Source of the DNA: Lucinisca nassula
Lineage: Eukaryota > Mollusca > Bivalvia > Lucinida > Lucinidae
DNA length: 64,000 nucleotides
Direction: 5' to 3'
Assembly: GCA_963580285.1 (NCBI GenBank)
Contig: OY757026.1
Span: 89,254,651 to 89,318,650 of the forward strand
The notes under the pieces: model-generated
Seen by the model: only the letters and a program-made list of their open reading frames with translations
Database searches by the model: none
What the model was told of the DNA's origin: nothing
Shown: in pieces, positions 22,094 to 31,098 of the stretch
Layout of the letters: the number at the start of each line of letters is the position of its first letter
Numbering within the stretch: the stretch's first letter is position 1
Position numbers and translations under genes: made by a program

Positions 22094-22957
22094 AGTAGAA
22101 GTAAAACAAGGATCAGGAATCGATACAATTAACTTACTCCACCCATCAAAGACACCAAAGGGAAAGAAACACAAATATTAAGCGACCAGACCATAATGGA
22201 AACCTTAACAAAGGAAGGCCATAAGGACAGTTACTTTCCCACAAAATGGCCATATGGCCATCCAAAATAAAAAGACACAAGCGATACACACAGCAAGTAA
22301 CAAACAACAACACAAATAAACCGCCACAGAACGCCTTGGAACGGTCAGTGGAAAGATTTCCACTGGGGGGCTTACATCGATTTTACGAGGCCACAATCCT
22401 CGCCCTTACTTCCGTCGCGATTTAGACAAATAATTAGTTCAGTCCGCATGAAGGCCCCCAACCCACCAGCGCAACATCTCCGTGAACATAAAAAAATCAA
22501 AGAACCACAGAGGTGAAACAATGGTGAGGACTCGACAGCAAGAAACCACTGAAATGCTGGAGCAAAAGAAAACCAAAGTAAGACCCCGACGGGCCCGACC
22601 AGAGACAAAGCATCAGGCACCAACCAACATTACCAAGAACCAGACCCCCCCCCCCCAACTCCTAACAAGCCCCCACGCCGGAGCCGCCACAGAATCCGAG
22701 GCCCGACCCACCGACGCGCAGCCAAAGAGGGAAGCAAAGCCGCCAACCGTGACCGGGCCAACCACCATGCATGCAGTCCGCCGCACAACACCCACGCTGC
22801 ACCCAACCTTTTTATACCGAAGAACGACCTCACGAAACCGGGCGCCGAAGCCACCGCGGTCACCCCCCCCCCCCGAATTTATACACTAAGTCACCATAAA
22901 ACTCGGGCTCCGACAGACCCTGCCGCAGAAGAGACTCAAGTCCAACACCGAATTTGT
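22094..22957 (-). pseudogene. PLE copy, hypermutated (A-to-G sense strand)
   Basis: The minus-strand tail and 3' UTR (22094-22630) look normal. From 22631 to 22955 the 3' UTR start and RT C-terminus differ from other copies at dozens of sites, almost all T-to-C in plus orientation, that is A-to-G on the element's sense strand. C-runs at 22646 and 22866 arise where other copies have TCTCTCT or TATATATTTTTC. The protein reads 'GVVRRTACMVVGPVTVGGFA' against 'DVIRQTACMVVNPITVGNFA' elsewhere. Confidence 0.75.
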
Positions 22958-23261
22958 GGCCACGTAAAATCGATTTAAGCCCCCCAGTGTAAATCTTCCA
23001 CTGACCGTTCCAAGGCGGCTCTTCTGTGGCGATTTATTTATGTTGTTGTTTGTTACTTACTGTGTGTATCACTTGTGTCTTTTAATTTTGGATGGCCATA
23101 TGGCCATTTTGTGGGAAAGTAACTGTCCATATGGCCTTCCTTTGTTTAGGTTTCCATTATGGTCTGGTCGCTTATTGTTTGTATTTCTTTCCCTTTGGTG
23201 TCTTTTATGGATGGAGTAAGTTAATTGTATCAATTCCTGATCTTTGTTTTACTTCTACTTT
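22958..23261 (+). mobile_element. PLE tail, plus strand
   Basis: The plus-strand 3' UTR end and tail are joined at CTACTTTGAAATT to a minus-strand RT fragment. The junction letters CTTTGAAATT could come from either side, so there is microhomology. Confidence 0.65.
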
Positions 23262-23493
23262 GAAATTAAATCAGAATGGCGTCTATAAAATTTCGAAAAG
23301 GCTTTGCGTAGTTTATGGTACCGATAACCCTGATTAAGGAGTTTAGCCGTCAATAATTCACCACGAGCGCCGAAGTCAGCCACACGACCACACAAGCTAG
23401 CAAATCGAATTAACTGCGAAACACAAACGCCATAGGATGGCGCACGAGGAACACCACCATCCAAAAAAGGAAAACCCACAATTTCAAAACCAA
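23262..23493 (-). pseudogene. PLE RT fragment, patchily hypermutated
   Basis: The minus-strand RT thumb fragment is normal from 23262 to 23343 ('KLRKAFSKFYRRHSDLIS'). From 23344 to 23493 it carries about 19 T-to-C changes against about 3 others relative to 7497-7650. The encoded changes (N to G, D to G, Y to C, I to V, H to R, T to A, K to E) are all explained by A-to-G on the sense strand. Confidence 0.75.
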
Positions 23494-24290
23494 AGACTAT
23501 CTCCTCTCATGTCACCAATCCTTCGAAAATATACTAATCCGTGGAAAAGAAGTGGAATGTATATTATTATTTCTAAGTGCAATGCCAAGAGGTGCAGATG
23601 TTGTTCGCATTTAAGCACAGCTACTACCGTTACTTCATCTGTAAACGGTAGACGCTTCTCTGTAGTTAACATGTCTGATTTGACATGGCAGTCTACAGAT
23701 TTAATTTATCTAATTACATGACGTGCTGCAAACTGTAATATGCAGTACGTCGGTCAAACTAACCGCATGCTTAAAACTAGATTGAACGAGCATTATCGTA
23801 GAATGAGTAAAGAAGAAGTAAAAAGACACAAGCGACACACACAGTAAGTAACAAACAACAACATAAATAAACCGCCACAGAAGAACCGCCTTGGAACGGT
23901 CAGTGGAAAGATTTCTAAGAAAACTGACACTTTCTTGTACCGTCACTTTCGACGTACAGGTCATTCTGTAAATAACATTGTTATACAACCAGTGGAAAAA
24001 CTTTACTACGAAGCAAATTCTACATCTAGATTCAAAATTTATCAAAAGACAGGAGTCTGAACTGAAATGGATTAAATCTATACAGACCCCTTTTCCACAT
24101 TGGGATTTAATGACAACATTTATCATAAGGGTATTATTTCCTGGATGCCGGACTTTGATATTTTCTCGCTCCTCGAATGTCAAAAACGCAGAACTAGATC
24201 TCACGGCACCAGGAAAAATGGTAACTTTAAACGTAAATTACGTGCGTTTAAACGAAACAATACTAGACTGAAGTAACTGTCAATTATATT
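23494..24290 (+). pseudogene. PLE GIY-YIG endonuclease domain
   Basis: Reads 'ISKCNAKRCRCCSHL' (Cys/His zinc-binding style), 'FSVVNMSDLTWQSTDLIYLI', then T-UGA-R, 'AANCNMQYVGQTNRMLKTRL' and 'NEHYRRMS'. After an inserted 95-bp minus-strand PLE piece (23819-23915) it resumes 'KKTDTFLYRHFRRTGHSVNN' and ends in a basic region near 24275. The GIY-YIG nuclease nicks target DNA to prime PLE integration. UGA at 23719-23721 lies where a Cys is expected. Two small frameshifts near 24050-24110 and TAA codons at 24272 and about 24332 show the copy is dead. Confidence 0.8.
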
Positions 24291-25048
24291 ATTAAATCAT
24301 GGACGCCACTCTATGCTTTCATTTCTTAGTTAATTACCCGTTTCTGTTTTACGTCTTCTGGACACCGAGGCGAATAAATTCTACGATAGTTCTAATCAGT
24401 TATATGATGCGGCTCTCTTAACTAGAGGCTATACTCAGCATACTCTCCGTCCTTACATTGATTCTGAAATTAATCATAAACGCCATTTCTTCAAAATATC
24501 CTTCATTAATAAGGGTATGGATTTTATAGATTTACCCAGTATTTTTCGTGAGAGCTCGGTGCTTTCTTCCTTTCCTGCTTATTTTCAAAATACTGAAACA
24601 CCTATAATTTGCTATAAATATAACAAACCTGTTAGATCTATCATTTTTAATTTCAATAAACTTGTTTCAGATCTTGATATTGATACTTATACTCCTGATT
24701 CATGTGATTGTAAAAACTCAGTGTATTGCTATCCTTCTGCTGATCATGTAATTACTGGCAATTTGAAAATTATTCCTGATTCTAGGATTTCTAAAGGATC
24801 GAAATATCGATTTCCTTCTAAAATTGATTTCAGTAACTGTAGAGATGAAATCCCTGCTGCCTTGAACGAATTCGGTAATCGATGGTGTAAGCGAGGGTAT
24901 GTTGAGCATAAAGCCCTTAAGGACTGGAAACTTACCATTTTAAAACTAGTGAATAAACGCATTTCTGTCTATTCTCAAAATACTAACTTATTACCTCCTA
25001 AGCCTAAGACGTCTTTATGCCATCTAAAACTAGGTATTCAAGAATTTC
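24291..25048 (+). pseudogene. PLE CxC linker and RT N-terminus
   Basis: Continues in the reading frame of the GIY-YIG domain: 'VLRLLDTEANKFYDSSNQLY', 'INKGMDFIDLPSIFRES', 'SCDCKNSVYCYPSADHVITG' with the CxC motif, and 'GSKYRFPSKIDFSNCRDE', ending at 'QEFHKK' where an inverted tail is inserted. It overlaps the start of the RT copy at 9030-8700. Together they show the order GIY-YIG, CxC linker, RT, which is diagnostic of Naiad-type PLEs as I recall the family description. Confidence 0.8.
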
Positions 25049-25510
25049 ATAAGAAAAGTAGAAGTAAAACAAAGATCAGGAATTGATACAATTAACTTAC
25101 TCCACCCATCAAAGACACCAAAGGCAAAGAAACACAAACATTAAGCGACCCGACCATAATGGAAACCTAAACAAAGGAAGGCCATAAGGACAGTTACTTT
25201 CCCACAAAATGGCCATATGGCCATCCAAAATAAAAAGACACAAGTGATACACACAGTAAGTAACATACAACAACATAAATAAACCGCCACAGATGAACCG
25301 CCTTGGAACGGTCAGTGGAAAGATTTCCACGGGGGGGGGGGGGTTAAATCGATTTCACATGGCCACAATCCTCGCCCTTACTTCCGTCGCGATTTAGACA
25401 AATAATTTGTTCAGTCCGCATGAAGGCCTCCTTACTCATCAGTGCAACATCTCCGTGAACACAAATAATCAAAGAACCACAGAGGTGAGACAACGGTGAG
25501 GACTCGACAG
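25049..25510 (-). mobile_element. PLE tail and 3' UTR, split by Gypsy
   Basis: The minus-strand PLE end is interrupted at GACAG (25506-25510) by the Gypsy element. It resumes after the second GACAG at 31094-31098 with 'caagaaaccactgaaatgct'. Confidence 0.75.
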
Positions 25511-25767
25511 TGTAATGATAAAAGACATCTGTTTCAATTAGGTATATCTCACCAGAAAATACACACCCTTATTATCAAATGATATATTATAAAGTTCTCG
25601 CCCACTTAGAACTAGCAGTCTGTATTTAGAGCTGGAATGGTTTTGTACTAAATGAAAGCCGTATTAAAGTAGCTTTGTTATTCTATATATTATATATCAA
25701 TTAAAAAGTTTAGTTCTAGATCTAAGAAGTTGGTCTCATTAAGAAAGACCCAGCCAAACATAGGACA
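25511..25767 (+). mobile_element. Gypsy 5' LTR
   Basis: The 257-bp LTR begins TGTAATGAT and ends ATAGGACA, flanked on the left by the target duplicate GACAG. It differs from the 3' LTR at about four positions. A likely primer binding site, TGGTGTCAGAAGT, starts at 25768 directly after it. Confidence 0.85.
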
Positions 25768-25860
25768 TGGTGTCAGAAGTACTGTAGGCGGGATTATTTT
25801 TGCAGTGACTTATATTTCACAATTTCATATTTACCATTAACGAAGTAAATTTTGTGAGAA

Positions 25861-26628
25861 ATGGATCAGTTACACCAGCCTGCGGAAATGGACTATTCCA
25901 CTTCTGGAAATATTGCAGAAAGATGGAAAATGTGGAAACAAACTGTGCAGCTGTATTTAGACGTTGTAATGTCGGATAAAAAGGAAAAAGAACAGTGCAA
26001 AGCATTGCTGTATATTATTGGCAAAGACGGTTGGGAAATTTACAATACATTTGTGTTACAAGAGGCAGAAAGGGACAAATTAGTTCCACTTCTTGACAAG
26101 TTTGAGACCTATTGTATTCCAAAAAAGATTATCACAATGGAGAGACACAAATTTAACACCAGGACACAAGGCAGTACCGAACTCATAGATCAGTTTGTAA
26201 CGGATTTGAAAAATATTGCACGCGAATGTGAATTTGGCGACATCAAAAATGATTTAATCAGGGACAGAATTGTTTGTGGCACAAGCTCAGAAAAAGTCAA
26301 AGAAAGATTGTTGCGAGAAGATAAACTGACTTTAGAGAAGGCGATTTCAATATGTAGAGCGGATGAGGAATCAAAAAGGCAGATCCAAAAAATGAACGAG
26401 GATCATGAAAATGCTGTGCACTACGTGAAAAGTAAACGGAAGTCAAAAGGAGTCGTAGGAGGTGCAAGACCCAAAGAATATTCGGATAAAAAATTCCAAT
26501 GTGGCAAATGCGGAATTATGCATGAAAGAAGAAAGCGTCTGGCTTATGGAAAATTATGTCATAATTGTCAAAGGCCTCATCATTTTGCTAAATTTTGTAA
26601 GTCTAAATTAAAGAAAAAATGTGCATAA
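25861..26628 (+). CDS. gag: Gypsy gag polyprotein
   Basis: A 255-residue capsid/nucleocapsid protein that packages the retrotransposon RNA into cytoplasmic particles. The N-terminal ~185 residues are helical and Trp-containing ('RWKMWKQTVQLYLD'), in the style of retrotransposon gag. The C-terminus has CGKCGIMHERR and a zinc knuckle CHNCQRPHHFAKFC that fits CX2CX4HX4C. The start ATG at 25861 is the first after the LTR and primer binding site. It overlaps pol by 8 bases; pol is in the +1 frame relative to gag, so a +1 frameshift or re-initiation is needed. The frame is intact. Confidence 0.85.
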   Translation: MDQLHQPAEMDYSTSGNIAERWKMWKQTVQLYLDVVMSDKKEKEQCKALLYIIGKDGWEIYNTFVLQEAERDKLVPLLDKFETYCIPKKIITMERHKFNTRTQGSTELIDQFVTDLKNIARECEFGDIKNDLIRDRIVCGTSSEKVKERLLREDKLTLEKAISICRADEESKRQIQKMNEDHENAVHYVKSKRKSKGVVGGARPKEYSDKKFQCGKCGIMHERRKRLAYGKLCHNCQRPHHFAKFCKSKLKKKCA

Positions 26629-29600
26629 TTTGGAGGAAAATTCGTCGGAAAGTGATTCAGAAAATCTTTTTGTTGGATCTATAAATGAAAAGTGTCAAAA
26701 GAAAACGGAAATAAGTGATAATGAGTATTTCGTTACGATGGATGTAAATGGAATGCAAGTGAAATTTAAAATCGATACAGGATCGCAGTGCAATATCATA
26801 GCGGATAGAGTGTTCAGAAAAGTTAAGGCACCACATTGTGTGCTGGAAAAGTCAACGTCGCGTCTCACCAGTTATACGGGAGATCGTCTCAAAGTTCTTG
26901 GAAAAACTACACTAAACTGCATGGGACAGGAGCTGGAGTTCTTCTACGTTACAGATTCAAGACAAACGTCTTTACTGGGCTTTAAAGCATCACAGGACCT
27001 TGGACTAATTAATGTGGTATTAGCAGTCAATACCAATGGACTAGATAAACTAATACGAGAACATCCTAAAGTATTCTTTGGTTTAGGTTGTCTAGAGAAA
27101 CCCTACAAAATAATGATCGATTCTATAGTCACACCAGTGGTCAACCCGCCCAGGAAAATACCCGCTGTATTACGTAAAAGGGTGAAAAAAGCTCTGCAAG
27201 ACATGGTAAAGGATGGCGTTATCAGGCCAGTGGATGAACCTACGGACTGGGTAAATTCTATGGTTATAGTGGAAAAACCTAACAAAAAATTAAGAATTTG
27301 TCTCGATCCGAGAAATCTGAACGCTGCTTTAAAACGGGAACATTTTCAGTTACCCATGATAGAGGAAATAACTAGTAGAATGTCTGGAGCGAACGTATTT
27401 TCAAAACTGGATGGAAACAATTCGTATTGGCAGTTAAAATTGGATTCCGACAGCCAGTTACTAACTACATTCGATACCCCATATGGAAGATATTGCTATT
27501 TAAGGACACCGTTTGGAATAAAGAGCGCCCAGGAAGTGTATCAAAAAATGATATCACAGTTATTTGAAGACCTCGAAGGAGTCGAAACTGACATTGATGA
27601 TATTTTGATATGGGGCAGATCAAAAGAAGAACATGATCAACGCTTGAAACTAGCCCTGAAACGTTGCGAAGACGTTGGATTGACATTGAATAAGGACAAA
27701 TGCATCATAGGTGCAAGTTCAGTAACCTATATTGGACATGTGTTAACACAGGAAGGTGTGAAACCTGACGATAGCAAAATTAAGGCTATCATTGAGATGC
27801 CTGCACCAACTGACAAAAAAGGAGTCATGCGACTTTTGGGTACTGTCAATTATTTAGCCAAATTTGTGCCAGATATGTCACAGGTAACTGAACCAATCAG
27901 AATATTGCTGAGGCAGGATGTAGAATTTGAATGGAATTCAGAACAAGAAATTGCGTTCAATAAAGTCAAGGACATTTTGACCAGTGATCTAGTTCTGAAG
28001 TATTTTGACGTCACTAAACCAGTGACAATAAGTTGTGACGCAAGTAAGTCAGGACTAGGAGCAGTTTTGTTACAAGATAACAAACCAGTTGCATATGCAT
28101 CGAGGTCAATGACAGATGCAGAGACCAGATATGCGCAGATTGAGAAAGAGCTACTCGCCGTACTCTTTGGAATGGAACGTTTCCATCAATATACATACGG
28201 GAAAGAAGTATCAGTCGAATGTGATCATAAGCCGATCGAGTCGATTGTCAAAAAACCGTTAGCCAGTAGTCCTCCGAGACTTCAAAGGATGCTTCTACGC
28301 TTACAGAAGTACAACTATACGGTCAGGTACAAACCCGGATCAGAAATGCACGTACCAGACATGCTTTCAAGGGCATATATCAACGAAACAGTCGATAAAG
28401 AACTCGAAGAAGCATTGAAATGTCATGTGCATTTAGTGGTAAGCAATTTACCATATTCTGATGAGAAATTGAAACAAATCAGAAATGCTACAAAAAATGA
28501 CAATACTTTGACAGCTGTCAATAAAATGATCAAAGAAGGTTGGCCTGATCACAGGAAAAATGTACCTTTTAAAGGCAGGGAATATTGGAATCATAGACAG
28601 GAACTGTCAGAAAATGATGGCTTGATTCTGAAAGGAACTCAGATTGTAATTCCACGCGAGTTAAGGAAAGAAATGTTGTTGATTTTGCACGAGTCACACT
28701 TCGGAATAGAGAAAACGTGCAACCTAGCCAAAGACATCATGTTTTGGGTAGGAATGAACGCTGAAATACGGGACTTCATTTCAAAATGTGGAATATGCAA
28801 TGAACATAGAAGTTCGAATCAGAAGGAAACCCTGATTCCATCAAAAATTTCAGAGTTGCCATGGCAAGTGGTTGGAACGGATCTATTCACCTGGAATGGG
28901 AATAATTACGTTCTAGTTGTTGACTACATGTCAAGATTTTTTGAAGTTGCAAGGCTAGAAAACATGAAATCTTCCACTGTTATCAATCACATGAAATCCA
29001 TCTTTGCTCGTCATGGTATAGCAATTGAGGTAAGGTCAGACAATGGGCCATGTTACACTTCAGTAGAATTCCAAAACTTTGCTAAAGACTGGGGATTCAA
29101 ACATGTGACCTCGTCTCCATATATGAGTAATTCTAATGGACAGGCCGAAATCTATGTGAAAATCGTGAAAGGGATTCTAGATAAGTCGAAAGCTGAAAAC
29201 AAAGACCCATATTTGAGTATTCTCAATTACCGTAATACTCCCATTGACAATCTTGGATCACCTCCGCAACTACTCATGAATCGCAGACTAAGATCAAAAC
29301 TACCGGTAACACAGAAACAATTAAAACCGAAAGTTATCAGCCAGAAAACTGTTCATGATAGACTTACCAAGAAACAAGAAAAACAGAAATACTTCTATGA
29401 CAAAAGTAGCAAAAACTTATCTCAGTTACACCCAGGAGATACTATTCGTGTACAAAACGAAAAGCGTTGGGAACCAGGGGTAGTTGTTCAAAATGCACCT
29501 ACACCACGATCGTATCATGTTCAAACAAAGAGGGGACAGTATAGGAGAAATCGGAAACATCTAATGAAAACAAATGAAAATAAGATTGATTTCGATACGG

Positions 29601-29683
29601 ATTACGACGACATCGACCAAAGGGAAGAGCACATGATGATAGCATACAATCGGACGAACGACAGGGAGATACTCGGGAGATAA
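26621..29683 (+). CDS. pol: Gypsy pol polyprotein (PR-RT-RH-IN)
   Basis: A 1020-residue frame with no internal stop. Protease: 'KIDTGSQCNII' near residue 50. RT: 'LRICLDPRNLNAAL', motif A 'FSKLDGNNSYWQLKL', 'RTPFGIKSAQEVYQ', and catalytic Asp pair in 'DIDDILIWG', with Ile where Tyr-x is more usual. RNase H: 'SCDASKSGLGAVLLQ', 'EKELLAVLFGMERF', 'CDHKPIES'. Integrase: zinc region with 'CGICNEHR', then DDE residues in 'GTDLFTW', 'RSDNGPCY' and 'SNGQAEIYV'. Past the stop, an offset frame reads 'TRSGRVVRIPARFNDYVT', which looks like a normal Gypsy pol terminus, so a small frame lesion near 29650 may have shortened the protein. Order and integrity suggest a recently active element. Confidence 0.9.
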   Translation: MHNLEENSSESDSENLFVGSINEKCQKKTEISDNEYFVTMDVNGMQVKFKIDTGSQCNIIADRVFRKVKAPHCVLEKSTSRLTSYTGDRLKVLGKTTLNCMGQELEFFYVTDSRQTSLLGFKASQDLGLINVVLAVNTNGLDKLIREHPKVFFGLGCLEKPYKIMIDSIVTPVVNPPRKIPAVLRKRVKKALQDMVKDGVIRPVDEPTDWVNSMVIVEKPNKKLRICLDPRNLNAALKREHFQLPMIEEITSRMSGANVFSKLDGNNSYWQLKLDSDSQLLTTFDTPYGRYCYLRTPFGIKSAQEVYQKMISQLFEDLEGVETDIDDILIWGRSKEEHDQRLKLALKRCEDVGLTLNKDKCIIGASSVTYIGHVLTQEGVKPDDSKIKAIIEMPAPTDKKGVMRLLGTVNYLAKFVPDMSQVTEPIRILLRQDVEFEWNSEQEIAFNKVKDILTSDLVLKYFDVTKPVTISCDASKSGLGAVLLQDNKPVAYASRSMTDAETRYAQIEKELLAVLFGMERFHQYTYGKEVSVECDHKPIESIVKKPLASSPPRLQRMLLRLQKYNYTVRYKPGSEMHVPDMLSRAYINETVDKELEEALKCHVHLVVSNLPYSDEKLKQIRNATKNDNTLTAVNKMIKEGWPDHRKNVPFKGREYWNHRQELSENDGLILKGTQIVIPRELRKEMLLILHESHFGIEKTCNLAKDIMFWVGMNAEIRDFISKCGICNEHRSSNQKETLIPSKISELPWQVVGTDLFTWNGNNYVLVVDYMSRFFEVARLENMKSSTVINHMKSIFARHGIAIEVRSDNGPCYTSVEFQNFAKDWGFKHVTSSPYMSNSNGQAEIYVKIVKGILDKSKAENKDPYLSILNYRNTPIDNLGSPPQLLMNRRLRSKLPVTQKQLKPKVISQKTVHDRLTKKQEKQKYFYDKSSKNLSQLHPGDTIRVQNEKRWEPGVVVQNAPTPRSYHVQTKRGQYRRNRKHLMKTNENKIDFDTDYDDIDQREEHMMIAYNRTNDREILGR

Positions 29684-30160
29684 AGCCTTATGTAACTCGA
29701 TCTGGGAGAGTCGTACGAATACCAGCGCGATTCAATGACTATGTCACATAAGACATACAAACCCGGGAAAACTGTATATAGCTTGCGTATAGAATAGATA
29801 CAATGTTTGCATATTCTTTGTTTAAAATGTGTGTTTTAACATGTATTCATATAAGGATTACATTCACATAAGCTTGAAGGAACTAGTCGCGTTAAGTGCT
29901 AAAATGCTTCATAAAGAATACACTGTTTTCACCATTCTCTCATGATGCCTAAACAATCATGTGCAGTATAGAAATACAGTTTTTCTTAAACTGAAGGTTA
30001 TTCTCAAGCTGGAATTTCATTCATAAGATTAGAGATTATTATTTCCATGTATCAGAAACAAAAACAATGCCTTATCTTGATAAGCATGCTTGAAGAAATT
30101 TTTATGATTCAATTCTAAGATAATATCACTGACTGTTTACAATCATCTTAGAAAGGGGGT
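29684..30160 (+). other. Gypsy 3' untranslated region and PPT
   Basis: An AT-rich, non-coding spacer after pol; no envelope-like frame is seen. It ends with the purine run TTAGAAAGGGGGT (30149-30160) immediately before the 3' LTR, which serves as the plus-strand primer tract. Confidence 0.7.
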
Positions 30161-31093
30161 TGTAATGATAAAGGACATCTGTTTCAATTAGGTATATCTC
30201 ACCAGAAAATACACACCCTTATTATCAAATGATATATTATAAAGTTCTCGCCCACTTAGAACTAGCAGTCTGTATCTAGAGCTGGAATGGTTTAGTACTA
30301 AATGAAAGCCGTATTAAAGTAGAAGTAAAACAAAGATCAGGAATTGATACAATTAACTTACTCCACCCATAAAAGACACCAAAGGGAAAGAAATACAAAC
30401 ATTAAGCGACCAGACCATATTGGAAACCTAAACAAAGGAAGGCCATAAGGACAGTTACTTTCCCACAAAATGGCCATATGGCCATCCAAAACCAAAAGAC
30501 ACAAGTGATACACACAGCAAGTAACAAACAACAACATAAATAAATCGCCACAGAAGAGCCGCCTTGGAACGGTCAGTGGAAGATTTCTACTGGGGGGCTT
30601 AAATCGATTTTACGTGGCCATAGTCCTCGCCCTTACTTCCGTCGCGATTTAGACAAATAATTTGTTCAGTCCGCATGAAGGCCTCCTAACTCATCAGTGC
30701 AACATCTCCGTGAACACAAAAATCAAAGAACCACAGAGGTGAGACAACGGTGAGGACTCGACAGCAAGAAACCACTGAAATGCTGGAGCAAAAGAAAACC
30801 AACAGTTAGACTCCGATGAGCCCAACCAGAGACAGAGCATCAGGCACCAACCAACATTATCTCTCTAATTTTCAATAAGCCTTTACGTTGGAGCCGTCAT
30901 AGAATCTGAGGCCTGACCCACCGGCGTGCAATTAAAGAGGGAAGCAAAGTTACCAACCGTGATTGGGTTAACTACCATGCATGCAGTCTGTCAAGTAGCT
31001 TTGTTATTCTATATATTATATATCAATTAAAAAGTTTAGTACTAGATCTAAGAAGTTGGTCTCATTAAGAAAGACCCAGCCAAACATAGGACA
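30161..31093 (+). mobile_element. Gypsy 3' LTR interrupted by PLE
   Basis: The LTR is present as 30161-30322 and 30993-31093, with a minus-strand PLE between. AAGTAG occurs at both edges. The LTR end ATAGGACA is followed by the target duplicate GACAG (31094-31098), matching 25506-25510. The two LTRs differ by roughly 4 of 257 positions. Confidence 0.85.
30323..30992 (-). mobile_element. PLE inserted in the Gypsy 3' LTR
   Basis: A 5'-truncated PLE copy of about 670 bp: tail, 3' UTR and the last ~30 codons of the RT. It is younger than the Gypsy insertion. The target, intact in the 5' LTR at 25670, reads GTATTAAAGTAGCTTTG. The flanking AAGTAG is either a 6-bp target duplication or microhomology with the element end, which itself reads AAGTAGAAGTAAAAC in plus orientation. 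Confidence 0.8.
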
Positions 31094-31098
31094 GACAG

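Noticed and set aside
22482..22889. 135-residue Arg/Pro-rich protein
   Set aside because: It is an artefact of C-enriched, hypermutated PLE sequence read on the antisense strand.
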